The position numbers and the translations under genes were made by a program. A stretch of DNA of 64,000 bases from positions 33,074,001 through 33,138,000 of the forward strand of contig CM051518.1 of the NCBI GenBank assembly GCA_028015205.1, given 5' to 3'. Shown piece after piece: positions 33,317 to 45,789 of the stretch (position 1 is its first letter; each line of letters begins with the position of its first letter). Below the pieces are notes generated by a model, which had not been told where the DNA came from, made no database searches, and worked only from the letters and a program-made list of their open reading frames with translations. The stretch is from Mytilisepta virgata. Its lineage: Eukaryota > Mollusca > Bivalvia > Mytilida > Mytilidae.

Positions 33317-36300
33317 GGTAAAGCTTTTTGCCAATGTATTTAGTGGAGATAAATTTGTAAAAAATATTTTATACATTGCCTGTTGTCTAATAATATCAAA
33401 AGCCATCCGAAGTCTAATACACTTTTATTATATTCGACAAAACTTATACAATACTTCAAAACATAATAAAAAATTAACAAATATTACTATTTAATTTATT
33501 TTTTCGGGGGGTGGGTTCATACTTATTTACAGAAAAAAGTTATACAAGATATTTTTCTTATATTTTTCTGTTTTGAATCCTCTGTTTTCGATTTTTTTTT
33601 CGTGGCGACCATTCTCTATCAAATAAGCTAAAAAGTTATTATATTAGGTCTTGAACACAATCTTTTGCATTATGTATATATTTTACCAAACCGCAATATA
33701 TTTGTAGAAATGACAGGAAATATGGGTAATGTCAATAAAACAATAACCCTGAAACGAAACTAAAAAGAGGTCATGTATTGCTTTCAACAGGGTCATCTGG
33801 CCACACTGTATAACAAAAATTCTGCTTATTAACAAATTGTGAAGAAATTCAATCGAAACTTTAAAAATGTCTGAAATATAAACCATACTCAATATATACA
33901 TAAACAATACTAAGAAACGTGCAATCTCTGACAAGGCCTCCCAACCAGACGAAACAGATGTGGCGGCCCGGAGTTAAAATACTTAATCGTGAGTTACTAA
34001 ACATTCTCCTTTGTACTTGAAATCGACGAGGACACTTATGACGGAATGGTCACTTACTTAATTTAATGTTCAATAAATTTATAATTTTATGTCCTCATCG
34101 AAGTCCATTATTTTTTCCTACCCAGACTCAATTCAAAAAGTATACATCCAATGGAAATACAAGCTCACGAATAACCAATTTATCTAAATATCACCTTCCT
34201 GAATCTGAAAATACAGAATATTTGTTCAGCTATGGCTCTGGAAAGTCTACGTCTAACATTACTTTCTAAACAAGAATATTCCGATGCAAGATACATACAA
34301 GCAGCAGGATTTACGTTTCATTAACGAAATATATCGCTAAAAATTATGTTTAACCTTTGCCCGAAAATCAATAGGTCACCTTTCTGCCAAGAATGTCCTA
34401 TTTTTTAATAATGTTATTTAATGTTAATTTAATAAGTATCATGTGTAAAATATTTTTCATTTTTAAATTTTATTCTTTATTCTTTTATTCTGAGGCTTCA
34501 AGCGTCGTATTTTTTACCTTTGAAAAAGACCTCTTCCTCCTCCACAAAAAAGTAAGAAAAAACAAAAAACAAAACAACACTCAGACACCAATATTTTTCT
34601 GTATAAAATGCCTACACCAATATTTTTCTGTATAAAATGCTTTTCTTCATTTATCTTGTTCAGGTAACCACTATAAGAACTTAAACGTGAGCAATAAAAT
34701 TGAAAGCAGCCACTATTATCAGAGTCTTTGAAAGCAATATGTGGTTTTTTTAATGTCATCTGTATTACAGTAAGTTTCCTCCTGTCCCGTTTGTCTTTCA
34801 CTTTGTTATTTGTTAATTGATTACGAATTTCAGTTTTTGTTATTGCATTTGGTAATTTATAGAAAAATACATTAAGGATGGAACTTTCTTCACACACCGT
34901 ATTCAATTTTATTTGAAGTTTATTTTAATTATCCAGTTTTATACACTTATCCTACCTGATCTTCCTGATTTTCGTCCATAATTGGTTATTTCATTTATAT
35001 AGTCCGCTGCTAAGTTCAGTGAAAGTAGTGTAATAATGAAATAGTATCTTAATATAATGAGTAATCATAAATTTCTCCTATTCTTGACGTGTTTAATCGA
35101 TGTGATAAAAATACATAATATTTTTAATCACTTCCCGGTGATTAAATTTCTATGTGCAAATTACGCCTTTTTTCTACAGTTATTGGAAACATGAACTAGA
35201 GAAGTCCCGAAATGACGTCAATGTAAACAAACTACATAGCAACGACATTTTCTTGAGGTTCATGTAAAAAATCATGGGAAAAACAGATTCTCCTTCAATT
35301 TACTCGTGAGTTATGGAATTTCTCCACCCTCAATAGTTAAATTGAAAATCGAAAATTTAACTATCTCGGGTGGAGAAATTCCATAACTCACTATCACCTG
35401 AAGGACAATCTATATGTATAGATAAGATGAACGGTTTAACTGTCAGCACTGAAGGCGAAGAAGAATATTCCAATAATATATTTTAAAAAATTTGAAGATC
35501 CAAGTTCGGACGAACTTTTAATATATTTATTATCAGCTTATGTTCTCCACCAAACTGAACTTTCAAGGTCAAGAATTATTTCTTTAGAATGGATCGTGGA
35601 TGGTTGGTTGGAATATACATTTACATTGAAAATAGATGTGCCAATGATACAGACACTGATTCTAAAATACAACACTGACATACTACATACTTATTGACTA
35701 GGTATGACGAGAATATTAGGTTTATTGTCCCCGACATAACAACGATTGCTCCGCGTTTATTGCCATCCCCTCGATACCAACTATTACCTCGCGGCGTGTT
35801 GTTCCCTCGATACCAACTATTGCCCATCGACTTCGCCTCGGTACAACAGTTGGAATCCAAGGGATATTACGCCTTACTATTCCCCGAATATGCGGTCATT
35901 GGGCGTTTTATTATACCGATAGACAATTCACCTGTGAACACAAGTTTCCAGTACTATTCATCGGTTACAATTTAACAGTGAGCACCTGTTGTTCTCGTTA
36001 AGCAGACCTAACTATAAAATTAAACATGAAAAATTTTAGTCAGTGTGCGTTGGATAGATAGTCCAAATTTTATTGCAATTTTATACTGTTGTCGTATTAC
36101 TGTAACACAGACATGATCAAACTGAAATTTATCATATTTTGAACTTTAATTAAAAAGCGTCAAAAGAATTTTTATCCTAGTCGATTTCAGCGAAAGCAGG
36201 TGGCCTACGACCAGCTCTAATTCGTTCGCTTGTCGTCCGAAACCTTTCTGAATCTCAAACTGATACATCATTAATTAATCAAGAAACTATTACGGGAGAC

Positions 36301-37680
36301 ATTTTGAGCAACCCAATTAAAACGAGAAAATGAAAAAAAAGACACAGCGGAGGGAATGTTGAATTATTTCTACTGTTTATAAGGCACTTGATACATTACT
36401 GAGTATGTGCATCTCCTGTTATGGTCAAACTTCCTCAATTTTTTTTATATTCAACTTGTCGCTCTAACAGAATTCAAAGATGGCACACAGATAAGTTGTA
36501 CAGCTCAAATAGTATTCAAACTCGTGCAAATTAATTGTAATTTTCCTTTATCAGTCATTTTCGCTATCACATCATTGAAAATTATTTCTAGTTTGACAAA
36601 GACAAAATCATCACTTGTGATGATTTTAACTTTCCAGTTGTGAACCACCCCGTTCCTAGTAGCAGAATCCAAACATCTATATTTTGATTCGCTACTTTTG
36701 TGCATATGTCCGATGTATCTCTCACGACAGTGATAAAATTCTTATAAACGGTTATGTTCAGCCTTTGTAAACACCATTATTCAAAGATCTTTACGATTTT
36801 ACAAAAATCCTGCAAATTAGACCACATATATTCAGTTAGATTTCACATCAAGGATTTTACTCGCTGTGACATGTGTAAAGGAATAGAAATGTCTATCTTG
36901 TAGCCCCTGGTGCATTTTCCGATTTTTCAACATTACTGATGCCTTATATTTAAGCTTTCTTGTTCAGATATCCTACTAATATATATCTTTTTTTTGTGTT
37001 TAAGAGCTTTGTAGTATTTGTTCTAAAATTACGGTTGCCCCAATTTCATTCTGTCTTTGAATTTTTTATAGATTCTCCCCCTATTTCTTATTTTGTCGGT
37101 ATTCTATCGGCAATATTTGTCAAGAAGAATTGCAATGACTTGAGCGAATTTTTCTTCAAACTTTTCCCCTTGCTTGACAATGTCTTTTTTATTTTCACAT
37201 GCGTTGGAGGTCAGAGGGTTTTAGTACTCTGAATTCAACCAGTATTCCTTCTAAATATCTGATACTTGTATACAAATTGAGGATAGTACCACCAATCAGG
37301 GAAAAACTGTCGTGATTTTTTCATGCTGTCTAATATTGGACGAGGCCTTGTCGGGCCAAGATTTAATGTAATCTAAAATTCATATATATATATTACAGGC
37401 ATTTCGTAAAATGCCTGATCTTATAAAATGCCTAAAAAACGTACTCATTTTGTAAAATGATTGTATCTTTTCAACAAAATCTCATTAATTCCCTCATCAA
37501 TTCAGGCTTTTTTTTTAAATTTACAATTTGATATTATATGTTCACTTACTAAAAATAACAGAATGAATACCAAATTTCTTAAAATTATATTAAGAATTTC
37601 TAGAGGTAAATAATGAAGGTTACAGAAAAGTGTTTACTAATTCACTAGTACAAGTGTAGATATTGATATAACATTTTTAT
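33317..37680. other. AT-rich stretch without a recognised gene
   Basis: Reading frames are short and lack domains. It contains the palindrome at 35,285-35,412, a GC-rich repetitive tract at about 35,720-35,920 with two copies of CCTCGATACCAACTATT, and a duplicated 28-bp unit at about 34,585-34,640 (ACCAATATTTTTCTGTATAA). Confidence 0.45.
35285..35412. repeat. Large imperfect palindrome
   Basis: The two arms contain GAGTTATGGAATTTCTCCACC and its complement, continue inward with AGTTAAAT..., and meet at a short GAAAATC loop. Outward they extend through TCCTTCA. In total about 60 bp per arm can pair. There is no coding content. Confidence 0.75.
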
Positions 37681-37686
37681 GGTAAA

Positions 37687-38480
37687 ATGTACTCACAAAG
37701 TCCGATTGAAAATCACTTTGCACTTGTCACTGATAACATGATGGCAGAAGAACTACTTATTCTGACCAACGAGCAGAAATTTACTAGTAAACTATTAGAA
37801 AATTTGGATTCCAGTCAAAAATGTGTATTAAGGAAGAGAGAAAAGTATGCTTGTAATTTGGATAGAAGAGAACAACAACAAACACTGGAACTTTTGCTTC
37901 AAATTTGTGAAAATTGAGAATTTGAGAAAAACAACAGCTCTGGCATAAACAGGTCTCCGTACAAAGCCATGTTTGACTGTGATGCAAGGATAGGATTATC
38001 CTCATCCTCACTTCCACAAGAGATCACTGGGTCCTTAGAGGAGGACTTGATCTAGAGAGTCCTAATAATGACAAAGACGAACCACAGTCTCTTGATACAG
38101 ACAGCAATAATGAAAATCAACAATAAATTAACTGATATTCATGTATGCCATGTTTGCCAAGTCATGTTTTACCAATGTGAACTGTACAACCTGTTCACGT
38201 TTTGTAAACGAGCAAGTCTGTCCACAATGCAATGATACGCGGTCTCTATACCAGAAATCAGTTTTAACTTTCTGACAGTAATTTTATAGATGTTCTATTT
38301 GAGGCACGCAGTAAGTAACGTCTCTTTGTGTGACGGTCAGGGATTTAACAAGTGTGGTTGTAGTGCCAGTGGAAAAAACAGATGTAACACTAAACTCTGT
38401 CTGCCAAAAAATAGGACAAACGTGTAACAGTCGGTGCCACCCAAATATTACACGCAGTAACAAATTAGATTTTGTTGAGA
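37687..38480 (+). pseudogene. Integrase-like (KRBA2/Ginger-type) transposon remains
   Basis: After a 76-codon frame with an in-frame stop, shifted frames give NRSPYKAMFDCDARIGLS and SLPQEITG. This is the pattern found after the integrase core of KRBA2-like proteins and Ginger-type transposons. Further on, GFNKCGCSASGKNRCNTKLC and CNSRCHPN match the Cys-rich tail of such proteins. The integrase core itself is missing, and stops and frameshifts are frequent. The identification rests on remembered family patterns and needs a protein search. Confidence 0.5.
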
Positions 38481-38527
38481 ATTGTACTGACAAAGTGAAA
38501 ACCTATTTTTCTAGTGGCTGTTCGAAT

Positions 38528-39190
38528 TATCCCCGCACTTTCGAAGAAAGTTCGGGAATATAGCGATTGTCTCCGTCCGGCCGTCTGTCCGTCTGTCACA
38601 CTTTCTTCTGACATCAGCTCCTCCTTCACTTTGGGTTTAGGAATTCAATTTCTATATAGAATGGTTACATACTACTTGTAGATGCGCAATTAGGTTTTAG
38701 AATTTTGATTTTCTAAACAAGGGGCGCACAGGCGTCGGACTTCGAAAATTTTGATTTTCAAGCTTGTGACCTAAACTTGTCTCTCATTTTTCAATTTATG
38801 CATATTTATTTTTAGTATTGTCATGCACTATAGGCAGATGTGCAATAAGGTTTTAGAATTTTGATTTTCTAAAATTGGGGTCCACAGGAGTCGAATTTCG
38901 AAAAACTGTCAATTTAGGCTTGTGACCTAAACTCCTCTTTCATTTTTCAATTTATGCATTTTATTTCTATACGGTATTGTCACACACCATATGCAGATGC
39001 GCAATCAGGTTTTAGAATTTTTATTTTCTAAAATTTGGGCTCTAAGGGGTTGAATTTTGAAAAACTCAATTTTAGTTTGTGACATAAACTTGTCTTTTAT
39101 TTTCCATTTATGCATTTTATTTCTTAAATTATTGTCAAACACCATATGCAGATGTGCAATCAGCTTTTAGAATTTTGGGGCCCACAGGCC
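38528..39190 (-). mobile_element. Tandem-core element, about four 157-bp units
   Basis: Same family and orientation as the one in OATP intron 1. It begins with CCCGCACTTTCGAAGAAAGT and a CCGTCCGGCCGTCTGTCCGT tract, with units near 38681, 38835, 38997 and 39150. Confidence 0.75.
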
Positions 39191-39494
39191 TGTAACATAT
39201 ATACTTTTCCTTCTATATTATAGCACGTTTCAATATTAAAAAAAATATCGATTCAAAAAGATAATTTAAGTTCAAAACTTACAAATATATATGCAATATT
39301 TTTCTATATATAGTCAAAATGAGATCGGTGCTTGTCTGTTTTCCATACATCTTTGTGTTCTTGTTCTGTGAAGACACTTTGGTTCGTGTGATCGTGGTAT
39401 TGATATAAAAAAGGGCTGTTGTTTTAAACGTCAGTTATATTTTAAAATTAAAGATAAACACATTTAAAATCTCTTACAAGATTCGCCAAATTTA

Positions 39495-39685
39495 ATCCCC
39501 ATACGCGCATAACGTTATGCACGAAACAATCAGACAGTTCACTACAAGTTCTATCCCCCAAAAAACGTAATGCACTATTTGAAACATAATCAGTCAGTTC
39601 CACTACCAGCTCTATGCCCAAAAAACGTAATGCACAATTTGAGACATAATCAGTCAGTTCCACTACAAGCTCTATCCCCAAAATT
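39495..39685. repeat. 60-bp tandem repeat, three units
   Basis: Three units contain 'caaaaaacgtaatgca.tatttgaaacataatcagtcagttcc' and 'actacaagctctatcccc', spaced about 60 bp apart. Confidence 0.75.
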
Positions 39686-39689
39686 ACTA

Positions 39690-41100
39690 TGTGATAATAC
39701 AAGATATTATATGTAACTTTTGCGTTACTTAATTACGCAGTTATTTGAATAATAACATGTGAGAAGCTGAAATACAACTAAAATGTTAACTTATTCGTAA
39801 AATATTTTGCACTTTATGATTATTTTTCATAAAATATATTTTAAAATGTTTATGGGTTTTAGCGGCAATGACATAGCATCCTGTCGATCAATCAAAGTGT
39901 TGTGAAAATGTGAGAAATTAAGGTCAAGGAGAAGTAGTTGAAAGTATCTTACAGTTTTCTAATTTTTTGTCAGTATGTAAAGCTAATCGAAATACATTGG
40001 AATATGAAATAAAAAAAAGGGATACCGTGCTTATTTGTTTGCTATAACCATTTGAAAATGCGTTCTGAAATTAACTTTTAACATGGGATATATAGGGAAA
40101 ACGTCAAATGTTCGAAAATTTTGCTCGAAAAGTATATAAAAACCATCGATGTTAATCCTACAGTTTCGTGAAAAAAATATTATATTGCCTCAACTACGAG
40201 CTTTCTGATGATAAAAACATATTTGGGGGGTCCCCATGCTCGATTTCGTGGTATATGCTGCTGAAGATAATATCAAGATATTAATTTTAGTGATTTTTTC
40301 CGGCAACTTCATGACGTCCGTTATTCGATAACGTTTATGTATTGCAGATAATAATTACAGAACTAACTGCAAATCTTTTCCTTTCTGATATACATTTTTT
40401 CATTTTAATGTTCTTCTTATTATTATTTTCATTTATTTATTTAGTTACCATTTTATTTGTTTTAATTTCTTTAAGAAGTTGCAGATTTTATCTATTATTT
40501 GTTGAATGACGGTGTTTGATTTTCATGTTGTCAATGGATGATTATTATTGCCACTCTATCCTTATAGTCCCGTAAAATAAATAGCATTCAAAAGTTATCA
40601 TAAAATTAACACGTTTAACCAAAAACGTCTTGCATGCGGGAGATAACCAAGAGTGTAAAGATCCGTAAGGATAATTGACGCCTGGAAACATTTTTCAAAC
40701 AGTGGGAACTGATAATGTCTTATTTTGACTGAAATATTCACCGTTTAAATCCCATATTTTCTGTATTGATCAAATGCATGAGATACGTATGAAGAATCCT
40801 TGGAACCATGCATGATATATGAAACTTAAGCCTCAGCTTCACATTGATGCGAATCAATATATACTGTGATACACAGTAGACTACGGCGAGTCACACATGT
40901 GGCTGAGAAGAAGTAACAGCAAAGAAATATTAAAGGTTCTAGTATAAGAGCAATATTTGGATGTTTTCTTGTCTCTAGATCTTTTTCTGGAAATCTTCAT
41001 TCAGTGTAAATCATAAGTTGAAGGTTCTTCTCGGGTTGGTTGCAGATTTGCCTGAAAATGATATAAAAATATGTGAGTCTTCCAAGGAAGACATGTGTTG
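39690..41100. other. AT-rich stretch, nothing recognised
   Basis: No frame above about 60 codons and no repeat shared with the rest of the window was noticed. Confidence 0.45.
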
Positions 41101-41109
41101 CCTGCGGAC

Positions 41110-41775
41110 GTCAATTTTTACAAAAGATATTAAAATTTTCTAAAAATAAAATATATATGCACATCTTTGCATTAAGGTTCATGCACAGAGAAAGTAGTTT
41201 CATCAAATTGCTTTGATTGGTTATGGAGTAGTTCAGGATATAAGTTTTGACCCCCCACCCCCCTTTTTCAAAAATGTCAATTTTTACAACTTTTTTTTTT
41301 TTTTTTTAATTTCTAAAAATGAAATATATATGCACACCTGAGCATTAAGGTTAATGCCCAGAGAAAGTTTCATCAAATTCCTTCGAGCGATTATGGAGTA
41401 GTTGAGGATAGAAGTTTTGACCCCCCCCCCCCCCTTTTTGCAAAAATGTCAATATTTACAATTTTTTTTTTAATTTTCTAAAAATGAAATATATGTGCAC
41501 ATCTGTGCATTACGGTTAATGCACAGAGAAAGTTTCATCAAATTCCTTTGAGGGGTTACGTAGTAGTTGAGGATAGAAGTTTTGACCCCCCTTTTTTAAA
41601 AAATGTCAATTTTTACAACAAAAAATTAAAATTCTCTAAAAATGAAATATACATGCACACCTGTGCATTAAGGTTAATGCACAGAGAAAGTTTCATCAAA
41701 TTCCTTTGAGCGGTTTACGAGTAGTTGATGATAGAAGAAAAGTGTGATGACGCAAGACGACGCTCCGCAGGCGAC
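41110..41775 (+). mobile_element. Tandem-core element, about four 160-bp units
   Basis: The marker 'ctaaaaatgaaatatatatgcacatctgtgcattaaggttaatgcacagagaaag' recurs near 41140, 41315, 41478 and 41635, with poly-C and poly-T tracts in each unit. The array ends with GACGCAAGACGACGCTCCGC. The core is unrelated to the 3.5 kb family. Confidence 0.7.
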
Positions 41776-42417
41776 ACAAGAACTATTTGCAAATAATATC
41801 CATTAAGTATCCAGTCAATATCAAAGTAACGAGAAAATGACAGAATAACGCGAATGAACATTTTTGATTCTTATGTCAAATATTTAGCTCACCATTGATT
41901 TCGTAATTAAAACTATCATGAATATTGCAATGTTTTAGGCGAAACCAACCAAAGCATTCTGGTTCATATTTTGTTTTCTTTTTCGACGTTTTAAAAAATC
42001 TAGTCTTCGAGAATATTTATATTTCAGAAATATGCTATCATCTATCTTCCCATTCTGAAATCTGATATTTTTGACGGAGTATTTAATCTTTTAATAGCCC
42101 CTAATGGCACTCCTAATTTTGTTTTGGGAATCCTTGTCCTTCTGTTGTCTTGTTCTGCTTCCATTTGTATTACTATGTATTTTATTTCTTTGAAATTTAC
42201 CTTTGTAATATCTGTCCTCATGAATTCGATTTGACTTTTGAATTCGGTCTGACGCACTTTTTGTTGTTTCTTGTAGTTTTAGTCTAGTTTTATGCTAGTC
42301 GCATATATTAAAAAATTAAGTGCAAATAATATGCAAAACAGGTATGCTTTATCGTATTCTACAATACTCAGCGAAGGCTCCTAGGAGCCTGTAAGCCTGT
42401 AACGCTTTACTGGCATA

Positions 42418-42590
42418 AGCGATATTATACAATTATCACCCTTGTTGGTGTGTGACCCGACGGTTTGTCTCCCAGAGGAAAGTAAGGTCACCCGAGGGCT
42501 TGCCCGAGGGTGACCTTACTTTCCGAGGGGAGACAAACCGTCGGGTCACACACCACACCAAGGGTGATAACTGTTATATTATATCGAATA
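42418..42590. repeat. Large palindrome with long near-perfect arms
   Basis: The arms run outward from the centre GAGGGCTTGCCCGAGGG through GGTGACCTTACTTTCC, GGAGACAAACCGTCGGGTC, ACACACC and AAGGGTGATAA(C/T)TGT. About 70 bp per arm can pair. The outer edges resemble those of the palindromes at 12.3 and 54.3 kb. Confidence 0.85.
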
Positions 42591-42703
42591 TTCAACTTAA
42601 CAGCACTCGAAATTTTCCGTTTAGTATTCTTGGAGTCCTTATCAGACAGCAGGCGTTCCATTTCTGCCTCATCCACCGCAAGCAACCCGTTGTCGGACGC
42701 CAT
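42590..42703 (-). pseudogene. Possible N-terminal fragment of a Crypton/DUF3504-type protein
   Basis: On the minus strand an ATG opens MASDNGLLAVDEAEMERLL, SDKDSKNTKRKISSAVK, and then runs into the flank of the palindrome. The SDKDSKNTKR pattern resembles the start of animal DUF3504 (Crypton-recombinase-derived) proteins. No donor site is visible where the resemblance ends, so the palindrome may have interrupted the gene. Other explanations, including a chance frame, remain open. Confidence 0.3.
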
Positions 42704-43504
42704 GTTTTTTGTTTACTGAATCAAGGAAAGTAACTATAAATGGAAACACGTGAGGCTCACGAGGGGATTTCCATGGGGTTTTCTCGCGAGCGGTTGACCT
42801 TACTATGCGACCCAACGATTTTCGGTTGACCCAACGAATGGGCAAATATCACGTGACACTGTTTTAACAAATCCGATTAAAGATTTCTATATGAGTATAT
42901 AATATTATGAAAGATCACATCCAAGTACAATCCTTTTCATCAAAGTTTGTACATACTTCCATGCGTCTCATTTTCTTAAGTTGTTTTTGCATATTTGTTG
43001 GGGGTTAGCCTGTTTTGTAAAAGACAACTCATTGGTCCCAATATTGGACTCCCGGTCATTAATTTGAAGTTAATTCTTTTAATGAAACATACCACAAAGG
43101 TTTGCCTTCAATTGACCAAATAGTTTCATAGGATGAAGTTTTCTGAGTTTTTTGTCCATTATTCTTTTTAGCAAGGTAGGTTATAAACGTATAATTTATA
43201 AAAAATTAGGATTTTCCAGCCTAATTCAGAAAGAGAACAAGCTGAGTACTTATAGTTGGGATTGTAAATTTACAAACGTATTTTTGTGGAAATTATAGTA
43301 AAAATGATTTTTTCAAGGCTAACACAAAGGGACTCAGTTTAGAATGAGAACCCCTTTATAGTAACATCCCATCAACATTTGGTCTAAAAAATCTCCTAAT
43401 GGCCCAAAGACCACAATTAGTGCACACTAATATAATCCCCTCCATAAATTTACGGTATTTCTTCCGTATTTATTTTCTGACCCTTAAAAATTATAATTCT
43501 TTGA

Positions 43505-43800
43505 TACCAATTTTGATGCACAAGATGTGCACATTTCGTCGATTTACGACTCATCAATGTGCTCAAGGGCTAAAAGTTGAAAACAAAGGTTGAAGAGTAA
43601 TTTCAAAATACCAAACATGACCAAAAGGGGTAAAGCCAATACAGAGCTATGCACGAGGGAGATAATCCTTAGTTTTCACATATTTTACAATTTTGTAACA
43701 GTAAATTTTAAGTATCATTTTCATGCTAGTATCGAAATACTAGCAACTGAGCTGGGGATATCCTCGGGGACTTGGAGTCAACCATCATTGGCATGGACTT
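43505..43800 (-). mobile_element. Interspersed element with hammerhead-like motif
   Basis: The stretch 'ctgagctggggatatcctcggggacttggagtcaacca' is related to 23,425-23,480 ('ccctcggggacctagggtccacca'). On the minus strand, 43,511-43,560 reads TTGATGAGTCG, TAAAT, CGACGAAATG followed by a possible TGCACA/TGTGCA hairpin. That is the layout of a hammerhead core with U in place of the usual C3. The family is probably Penelope-related. Confidence 0.45.
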
Positions 43801-44404
43801 AAAAATACCAAAACGACCGAAAGGCGTAAAGCCAAAATTGGATTTTTTTCTAAATTTATAGTAGAATGTTTAAAGTTGGTGTTTTAAAAAAAATGAATAA
43901 GCTGTCACAAGGGTCAATATTTAGATTGTCGTCTGTTGTCTCCAAGAATTATGCTACTCTAGGAGATATTTCTGCTGAGTTACACTTGTAACACTTATGA
44001 CTAATTTGGTATTATGATTTGAACCTGCTCTAAAGGGCACATCTATATAGCAATTAGAAAATAAACTGAAATATAGTGAATATTTTAGAATTTGTTGAAT
44101 TTCTTTACATTAAAATGTTATCTTATAAACACTACAGATATAAAAAAAATTGTACTATACTACATTTATTAACCTTTTTCGCCATTATTTTTCACCCAAA
44201 AACTTTTTTCTTTGTCGTCTGCACATTTTATTTACGTATAGGGCGAAACTTTTTTTGTAAATACAAGTTACATTCAGATTAGAGATACATAGTCTATTGT
44301 TATTAAAGAATGTTTAAAATTCAAATTTTGAAATGGACATGATAGATGAAACCTGTTTTTGTAAGCCTAAAACCTTATAGGCGCCACAAATATGAAGACA
44401 TGTA

Positions 44405-44670
44405 TATCACAGCTATGTATTTATGCAATATTATCTTTTTAAAAAAGGCAAGGATTGCATAACTATTGTTAAATTGCTATCAAATAAACCTTTGTAAAAT
44501 AATATTTATAAATTACTTTTTCTATTTGTACGGAGTAATCACAGCTGTGTATTTATACAATATTATCTTTTTTTAAAAAGGCAAGGATTTCATGACTATT
44601 GTTAAATTGCTATCAAATAAACCTTTGTAACATAATATTTATAAATTACTTTTTCTATTTGTACGGAGTA
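44405..44670. repeat. Tandem duplication of a 128-bp unit
   Basis: Two adjacent copies share 'atcacagctatgtatttat', 'ggcaaggatt.cat', 'ctattgttaaattgctatcaaataaacctttgtaa' and 'ataaattactttttctatttgtacggagtaat'. There are few differences, so the duplication is recent. Confidence 0.85.
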
Positions 44671-45619
44671 ATATTTGTTTACATCTACATAAACTTTTCA
44701 TGACTAAGCTGAAACTGATCACATTCGTTGATTCCAATTTTAATGTAAGTTAATTTAAAGCATAGAAATAATATGTGTAGATTATGTATATGTCGAATCA
44801 TAATTTAATATAATATCAAAGCTTCATAAGCATAAGGACCGATTCAAACTGGAAAAGGTTTCATTTTTAAAATACGAAAATTTCCCAATCAATAACGTCA
44901 AATAGAAAACAATTTAAAATCTAGATGTTATGTTTTACTAAACTAACATTGCGTATCAATTGGAGGTGCGTCCTGCAGAACAATAAAGATTCGATCGCCA
45001 TTTTAACCAAATGAAAAATGGTTTCAATTGCAAAGGCATAGGACTGTATAATCTAAAAAAAGCCACCCTTAATTCTATGTGCTTGCTTATTAGGTATTTG
45101 TATGAGAATAACTTCCCATGTGCGAAACTGAAAATAACTCTTACAAGGACTCGACAAGGTTTTAATAAACTTTTTCGTATTGAAATGAACCAAACAACGA
45201 CTAATATAGAAGTACAAAATGTGATAACATGATATTACAAATTATTCAAAAATAAATTTACTGATATAAGTCTGTGTTTAAGGACTTTTTTATTCGTTGT
45301 TTCACCAAACAATTTATTACACTGACATTTTTTTTATAGCATTACCATTTTGAGTAAAATGAAGGAAATGTTTGTGGTGTTTTACATTTTTTTTTTTTGT
45401 TTAGAAATAGTTACTGAAAAGTTCCGGCGAACAAATTGGCTGTTACATTTACATGAGTTCGTACTGTTATAATTGCTCAAATCTACAATAAAATGAGTTG
45501 AAAATGTTGGTCATTTTCAGTGATAATCTACACGAGTTGAGAGATAACCACGGGAATACAATCAAGAATGAGCTCAAGGATTAACGGAGAATATTATTTA
45601 GCCGATAAAAATTGGGCAT

Positions 45620-45745
45620 TCCTATTGCAGCGTGATACCGAGGCTTTCCGTAATTTATCCAATCGGAATTTTGAAATATATATAGCTGACTTATATCAGC
45701 TAGTTTTACCAGTATTTTCTTATTATAGGATATATAACAAAAATC
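45620..45745 (+). repeat. Third copy of the 16.0 kb interspersed repeat
   Basis: The reverse complement of 15,985-16,110 matches here: 'gcgtgataccgag', 'ccaatcg.aatt.tgaaatatatat', 'accagtattttcttattataggatatataa'. It lies outside the segmental duplication, which shows this is a dispersed family. Confidence 0.6.
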
Positions 45746-45789
45746 ATGGCTGTTGTGTACATGTACTTTAGAAATCGAACACACTATAT

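Larger units (their letters stand above)
42850..45540. other. AT-rich stretch, no gene seen apart from repeats
   Basis: It contains an interspersed repeat at about 43,400-43,830 and a tandem duplication at 44,405-44,670. Frames of 60-75 codons (for example 45,011-45,232) show no domain. Confidence 0.45.

Noticed and set aside
35694..35975. 93-codon plus-strand frame with PRYQLLP repeats
   Set aside because: The peptide repeat simply follows a nucleotide repeat (CCTCGATACCAACTATT) in a GC-rich tract.
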